This document shows, in pieces, positions 6,519 through 9,642 of a DNA stretch of 9,642 bases (positions are counted from its first letter, which is position 1; each line of letters starts with the position of its first letter). The DNA lies in assembly GCA_964427915.1 (NCBI GenBank), contig CAYRWA010000044.1, positions 1-9,642 on the forward strand, written 5' to 3'. A program made the translations under genes and the position numbers. Source of the DNA: JAGLCW01 sp964427915. GTDB lineage: Bacteria > Caldisericota > Caldisericia > UBA6126. The notes below the pieces were generated by a model. That model did not search any database, was not told the origin of the DNA, and was given only the letters and a program-made list of their open reading frames with translations.

Positions 6519-6668
6519 TCAATATTTTTCAAAGTAACTCCCATGAATTTCTTCGAATAAATCCACTTTGCCGTTATGATAGAAATGGTACCCTTCAGCT
6601 CTTGCTATTATTGTAAAGAGAAAAGCTGTTTTGTGCAAAGCAATGGATATCTTTTCAAAAATAACCAA
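6519..6668 (-). CDS. Short protein-like reading frame (about 49 codons), small gene or gene remnant
   Basis: This frame reads from a TTG (6668-6666), directly after an in-frame TGA, to a TGA at 6521-6519. The product looks like real protein: amphipathic helix-like at first (FEKISIALHKTAFLFT), then a mixed tail (GYHFYHNGKVDLFEEI) ending in FEKY. No ATG/GTG start and no good ribosome site were found upstream, so the true start may have been lost. It lies between the esterase gene (68 bases after its stop) and the membrane-protein gene (48 bases before its start), on the same strand as both. The likeliest reading is the 3-prime remnant of a lost gene; a real small protein with a weak TTG start is the alternative. 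Family unknown. Confidence 0.35.
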   Translation of the reverse strand: MVIFEKISIALHKTAFLFTIIARAEGYHFYHNGKVDLFEEIHGSYFEKY

Positions 6669-6736
6669 TATTCATTTCTTTATTTGTAGCAGCAAGGGAT
6701 GTAGGCTACTACCAAGGTTGACTCCGCAGCCACCTT

Positions 6737-8944
6737 TTACTTCCTATTGTATTGATGTAGAAATTGCAGGAATGCTTGTCCAACGGGGTCATTAGGAGTG
6801 CCCATTGCCAGGGCAATTTCGTTGTGGTTTTTTTCAGGTGCATAATAGCAGGAAGCACTTGCACCAGCCTCTAGCAATGCATCTTTAAATTCTTCCACCA
6901 GCTCAATTTTGCCAGGATTGATGGCAGGCAAATCCCCTGCACTGACAAAAAGAAGCATAGGAGGGATATCACTGCTTGCATTTTCATGGTCCGTAGTAGC
7001 CCTAGATTCGATATAATAAGCTGGTGACCCTTCTTTCCACTTTTCAGGATCAGAAGAAAAAATGATTTCTAAATACATAGGAAGTTTTCCACCATTTTGC
7101 CTGGCTACACTTTCCAAATTGTATGCCCGTGTATCAACAGGAATAGACGTGCGGAAACTCTCTCGAGACAACCCGTATTCCTGCAGTAGTTCTTCATTGC
7201 AAGCTACATAGGCCGTCAAATGAGCTCCAGCTGAATGTCCTGCAATATTTAACCGTGATGGATCTCCCCCATATTCTTGTATGTGGTCATGTACCCACGA
7301 TGCAGCAGCTGTAACGTCGCGCGCATGAGTTGGAAACACAGCCACAGGGCTCAATCGATAATTGACAGATACTACCACGTATCCTTCACTGCAAAGGTGT
7401 TCTGGAAGGCTGGTATCCTCTCCTTGAAGTAAAACATTGCCCTTGTCACCATTTCTCCAGCCACCACCATGAACCCAAATTAAAACAGGAAGAGAAGCCA
7501 TTCGATCGGGAGTGTAAATATCCAGGCTTGTCAAAAGGGGATCGGAGTCTGTTTTCATATAGGGAATGTCAAAAATACTTTCGTAAGAAGTATAGTGCTT
7601 AGTGGCACCAGGCTGCGGAAGAAACGATCCTTTCATGATCCAAGCTGTATTGTGCGCAAATCTCTTATTACAATCAAACCCACCGACAAACAGTTCACCC
7701 TCGTTCCATGGAGAAGGACAAATACAACGCAAGGCACGAAGCTCTGGGTGGTAGGGAAGTGAAGGATCGTGCACCACCTGGTGAGTATATTCTCCATTGG
7801 GCCAACGAATCAAAAAATACGACCGCGGAAGGTCATACTGATCATCGGGGTGATGAACTTGAATACTAATCAAATGTACAGTCGTATCCGAATCTGGAAT
7901 TTGATAGGGAACCATATCGTTGTAAGCGATCAAACCACCTCTTCTATTGCCCCACTCTTTAGTAAAGTAGGACACTACATCCAGCTCAAAAAAAGTGTCA
8001 CTGGGTTGGTTGGGATCCAGGTGGAAGATTTGCCCCGTATTTTCTCGGGAAAACAAAATCACTTCTCCTTTTCCATTTGGGTTTGGAATCGTTGTTAATC
8101 CGCGAATGACCATAGGGTCGTTTTCTCTTCCTCTCGAAATGGTTTCTGGAAGAACCAACGGCTGCCAATAAGGTTGAACACCATCCATTCTTTTGTAAAG
8201 CGTTTCTCCAATGCTGCAATACAAAACACCATTCGCTTCCGTAAAAGCCATCACTCTACCATTGCTATCTGCATGTTCGGGTTCTGCATTCCATTTCACT
8301 TCACTTGGTTTTGAAGCATCCACTACTCCAGAAAAAACACGACCCTTGGTAGTGCCTGCAAATACTAAATATTCTCCTGTTTTTTCATCGAGGTGATAGC
8401 CAAAAGATCGTGTGCTTTCTCCTATATCTGCACTACAAATCGTTGTTTTTTCCCATATTCCTTTTGCATCGTTACGCAGCCATACAGAAAAAGAATCCTC
8501 CATGTAATCACTAGAGCCAGCGATAAGCAAATGATCTATAGCATTGCCACCAGCATCAAGAATTGGAATGGATTTCAACCCATCTACACGCACCGAAAAC
8601 CATCCTACATTTTCTTCTACCCGCCACGGAAAAATAGAAGCATCTTTTGCAAGAATTTGAGCACCGGCCCAAGGTTCGTTATCTTTATCAAAAAAGTAGG
8701 GATGATCTTTCCAATAGCCCACACCGGCATACAATTTTCCCTTGTGTTCTGTAAGGTGAATAATTTCTGTACCGCCCATCCAGTTGCCGAAAAGATCCTT
8801 TTGTCCTGCTTGATAGGAAAGTTCAAACGAAAACAGATTTTCACCATAGCTTTCCATATTTTGAGCGTGAATAGAGGTGAAAGAACTACCCGATAGAAGA
8901 AAAACCAGTCCAACCATCAGAATTTTTGAGAATAGCATTTTCAT
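6737..8944 (-). CDS. Exported two-domain protein: beta-propeller-like N half and alpha/beta-hydrolase (BD-FAE/carboxylesterase-type) C half
   Basis: The protein has 735 aa from ATG 8944-8942, chosen because GGAGG (8954-8950) sits 5 bases away; an upstream frame to 8989 has no ribosome site. Residues 1-27 form a signal peptide (MKMLFSKILMVG..., cleavage after HA27), so it acts outside the membrane. Residues about 28-450 are beta-rich, with repeated strand-and-turn blocks such as GNWMGGTEIIHL and HKGKLYAGVGY, consistent with a propeller or binding module. Residues about 465-735 are an alpha/beta-hydrolase: oxyanion motif HGGGW (492-496), NYRLSP (528-533), nucleophile Ser571 in GHSAG, probable acid Asp671 (SAGD) and His707 (NHNE). 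The set resembles bifunctional feruloyl/acetyl esterases and kynurenine-formamidase-like esterases. The natural ester is unknown. Full-length and intact, it follows the PUA-like gene by 67 bases. Confidence 0.87.
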   Translation of the reverse strand: MKMLFSKILMVGLVFLLSGSSFTSIHAQNMESYGENLFSFELSYQAGQKDLFGNWMGGTEIIHLTEHKGKLYAGVGYWKDHPYFFDKDNEPWAGAQILAKDASIFPWRVEENVGWFSVRVDGLKSIPILDAGGNAIDHLLIAGSSDYMEDSFSVWLRNDAKGIWEKTTICSADIGESTRSFGYHLDEKTGEYLVFAGTTKGRVFSGVVDASKPSEVKWNAEPEHADSNGRVMAFTEANGVLYCSIGETLYKRMDGVQPYWQPLVLPETISRGRENDPMVIRGLTTIPNPNGKGEVILFSRENTGQIFHLDPNQPSDTFFELDVVSYFTKEWGNRRGGLIAYNDMVPYQIPDSDTTVHLISIQVHHPDDQYDLPRSYFLIRWPNGEYTHQVVHDPSLPYHPELRALRCICPSPWNEGELFVGGFDCNKRFAHNTAWIMKGSFLPQPGATKHYTSYESIFDIPYMKTDSDPLLTSLDIYTPDRMASLPVLIWVHGGGWRNGDKGNVLLQGEDTSLPEHLCSEGYVVVSVNYRLSPVAVFPTHARDVTAAASWVHDHIQEYGGDPSRLNIAGHSAGAHLTAYVACNEELLQEYGLSRESFRTSIPVDTRAYNLESVARQNGGKLPMYLEIIFSSDPEKWKEGSPAYYIESRATTDHENASSDIPPMLLFVSAGDLPAINPGKIELVEEFKDALLEAGASASCYYAPEKNHNEIALAMGTPNDPVGQAFLQFLHQYNRK

Positions 8945-8960
8945 ACCTACCTCCATGGTG

Positions 8961-8989
8961 TATATATACCATATACTACTAAGCTCCAA
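8961..8989 (-). promoter_or_regulatory. Candidate promoter of the esterase gene
   Basis: On the minus strand TATATATA (8968-8961) is preceded by TGG, giving an extended -10-like TGG-TATATA. A weak -35-like TTGGAG lies at 8989-8984, 15 to 17 bases upstream depending on the -10 register. It overlaps the 10-base palindrome GTATATATAC. The start point would fall only about 1-7 bases before the GGAGG site, giving a very short leader, so read-through from the PUA-like gene is an alternative. Confidence 0.35.
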
Positions 8990-9011
8990 AAGAGGTTACA
9001 CGAAAAGGGTG

Positions 9012-9398
9012 TTATTGTACCATGTTCCAAATAGTTTCGGCTGTTTTTCCCACCATGGGCTGTTGGGTGAGAATCTGCCACCCGTAATTGGGTCCCCACT
9101 CTTCTTTGAGTAGTGGTTTGATATCGGTTTCGTAATAGTTTTTGGGAAGCTTGATTTTCTTGTTGAGAATCTTGATAGGAATGCGGTTGGGGTACAGATC
9201 ATCTGGCCAAAGGATTTCATCAGATGTAAAAGGGTTTCCATCTACCAGTGCCGTAGCCATTACATCCGAGCCAGTGACAAACACCAGGGCATCTCCCTTT
9301 TCCCACTTTTTCATGCGGTTTCGTTTGTTTGCCCACGTAGAATGCTGCAAGGCAACATCTAAATTCTCTTTGCATACTTTAATCAATCGCAGTTTCAT
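9012..9398 (-). CDS. Small PUA-like (EVE/ASCH-type) domain protein
   Basis: This 128-aa protein starts at ATG 9398-9396, with a GGGGGG ribosome site about 5 bases away; a TTG at 9416 would lie before that site. The core WANKRNRMKKWEKGDALVFVTGSDVMATALV (22-52) followed by YPNRIPIKI (69-77) has the typical order of EVE/ASCH-type PUA-like domains: aromatic and basic residues, a K-G-D turn leading into a strand (LVFVTG), then a P-x-R-I strand. Such domains bind modified bases in RNA or DNA, and in prokaryotes they occur alone or fused to restriction enzymes, notably McrB-like proteins. No catalytic domain is present, so binding of a modified nucleotide or RNA is the most likely role. Residues 85-128 are helical with several Trp. 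The family call is from motif order, not from a search. Confidence 0.55.
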   Translation of the reverse strand: MKLRLIKVCKENLDVALQHSTWANKRNRMKKWEKGDALVFVTGSDVMATALVDGNPFTSDEILWPDDLYPNRIPIKILNKKIKLPKNYYETDIKPLLKEEWGPNYGWQILTQQPMVGKTAETIWNMVQ

Positions 9399-9496
9399 TG
9401 GATCCCCCCAAAACAATCGAATTTTTTACAGGCATTTATTGCAATACCCTTACCCTTCTATGATAGCTTCAAAAAAAGACTTTGAAAACAGAAAAG

Positions 9497-9525
9497 TTGA
9501 TTTCTGCTCCCAAACTGTAAATGAT
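9497..9525 (+). promoter_or_regulatory. Weak candidate promoter for the rightmost plus-strand gene
   Basis: TTGATT (9497-9502), a 17-base spacer and AATGAT (9520-9525) match the -35 and -10 consensus at 4 of 6 positions each. It lies about 100 bases upstream of the TTG start at 9624, with no stronger match nearer to it. Confidence 0.28.
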
Positions 9526-9623
9526 GATAGACGATGTGTACCACTAACAACAATGATGGCACTAAACTATTTTAATAAAGCCCTACTGATGGGAATCAAG
9601 ACCATACAAAAGGAGAATATATA

Positions 9624-9642
9624 TTGACGTATGTTTTAAAAT
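9624..9642 (+). CDS. Start of a plus-strand gene (only the first codons, runs off the right edge)
   Basis: AAAAGGAG (9608-9615) lies 8 bases before TTG (9624-9626), and the frame continues open to the window end (M-T-Y-V-L-K). The ribosome site is one of the best in the window, which supports TTG as a genuine start. The ATG at 9631 would be followed by a stop after two codons. The family cannot be judged from six residues. It is the only gene here read from the plus strand and is divergent from the PUA-like gene. Confidence 0.6.

Noticed and set aside
6669..6736. Possible terminator after the esterase gene from the GTAGTAGC/GCTGCTAC hairpin
   Set aside because: The arms pair with one G-U wobble around an 11-base loop, but the hairpin is followed by AAATAAAG, not a T-run, on the minus strand.
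8393..8896. 167-aa plus-strand frame inside the esterase gene
   Set aside because: It is antisense to the signal peptide and propeller-like half, whose motifs and ribosome site establish the minus-strand gene.

Overview
The window looks like chromosomal DNA of a low-GC, Gram-positive-type bacterium (Bacillota or a close relative). This is inferred from the AT-rich intergenic DNA, purine-rich Shine-Dalgarno (SD) sites, an S-layer-homology (SLH) domain, copper-amine-oxidase-N-type repeats on a secreted protein and a small group-5-like sigma factor. No RNA gene, CRISPR array, transposase or phage structural gene was found. Apart from one gene start at the far right, all genes lie on the minus strand, so transcription reads from high to low coordinates.

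Right part (about 9398 down to 5010). First comes a 128-aa protein with a PUA-like (EVE/ASCH-type) fold signature. After 67 bases comes a 735-aa exported protein with an N-terminal beta-rich, probably propeller, half and a C-terminal alpha/beta-hydrolase esterase half. Next is a short protein-like reading frame of about 49 codons without a normal start, probably a small gene or a gene remnant. A 486-aa protein of unknown function follows, with three N-terminal membrane helices. It ends at a hairpin plus U-run that looks like an intrinsic terminator (4911-4950). At the right edge a plus-strand gene begins at a TTG with a strong SD (9624) and leaves the window.

Centre (4523 down to 2924). A compact three-gene cassette encodes a 180-aa sigma-70-like factor of the size and architecture of the UviA/TcdR/BotR group, a zinc amidase (endolysin) carrying one SLH domain, and a 117-aa three-helix membrane protein that is probably a holin. 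The genes overlap or sit 2 bases apart, and the cassette closes with a strong intrinsic terminator. About 390 bases of non-coding, palindrome-rich DNA separate the sigma gene from the upstream terminator. The suggested logic is that the sigma factor switches on the cassette, the holin opens the membrane, and the amidase, which has no signal peptide, reaches the peptidoglycan held near the S-layer. The absence of phage structural genes leaves two readings: a domesticated lysis or release module, or a prophage remnant.

Left part (2791 down to 1). An 851-aa secreted protein combines a gingipain-type (C25, clan CD) cysteine-peptidase domain, a long Pro/Asp/Glu linker and two copper-amine-oxidase-N-type repeats. 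It has its own promoter. The window ends inside a gene whose first 61 residues resemble the N terminus of McrB-like restriction ATPases.
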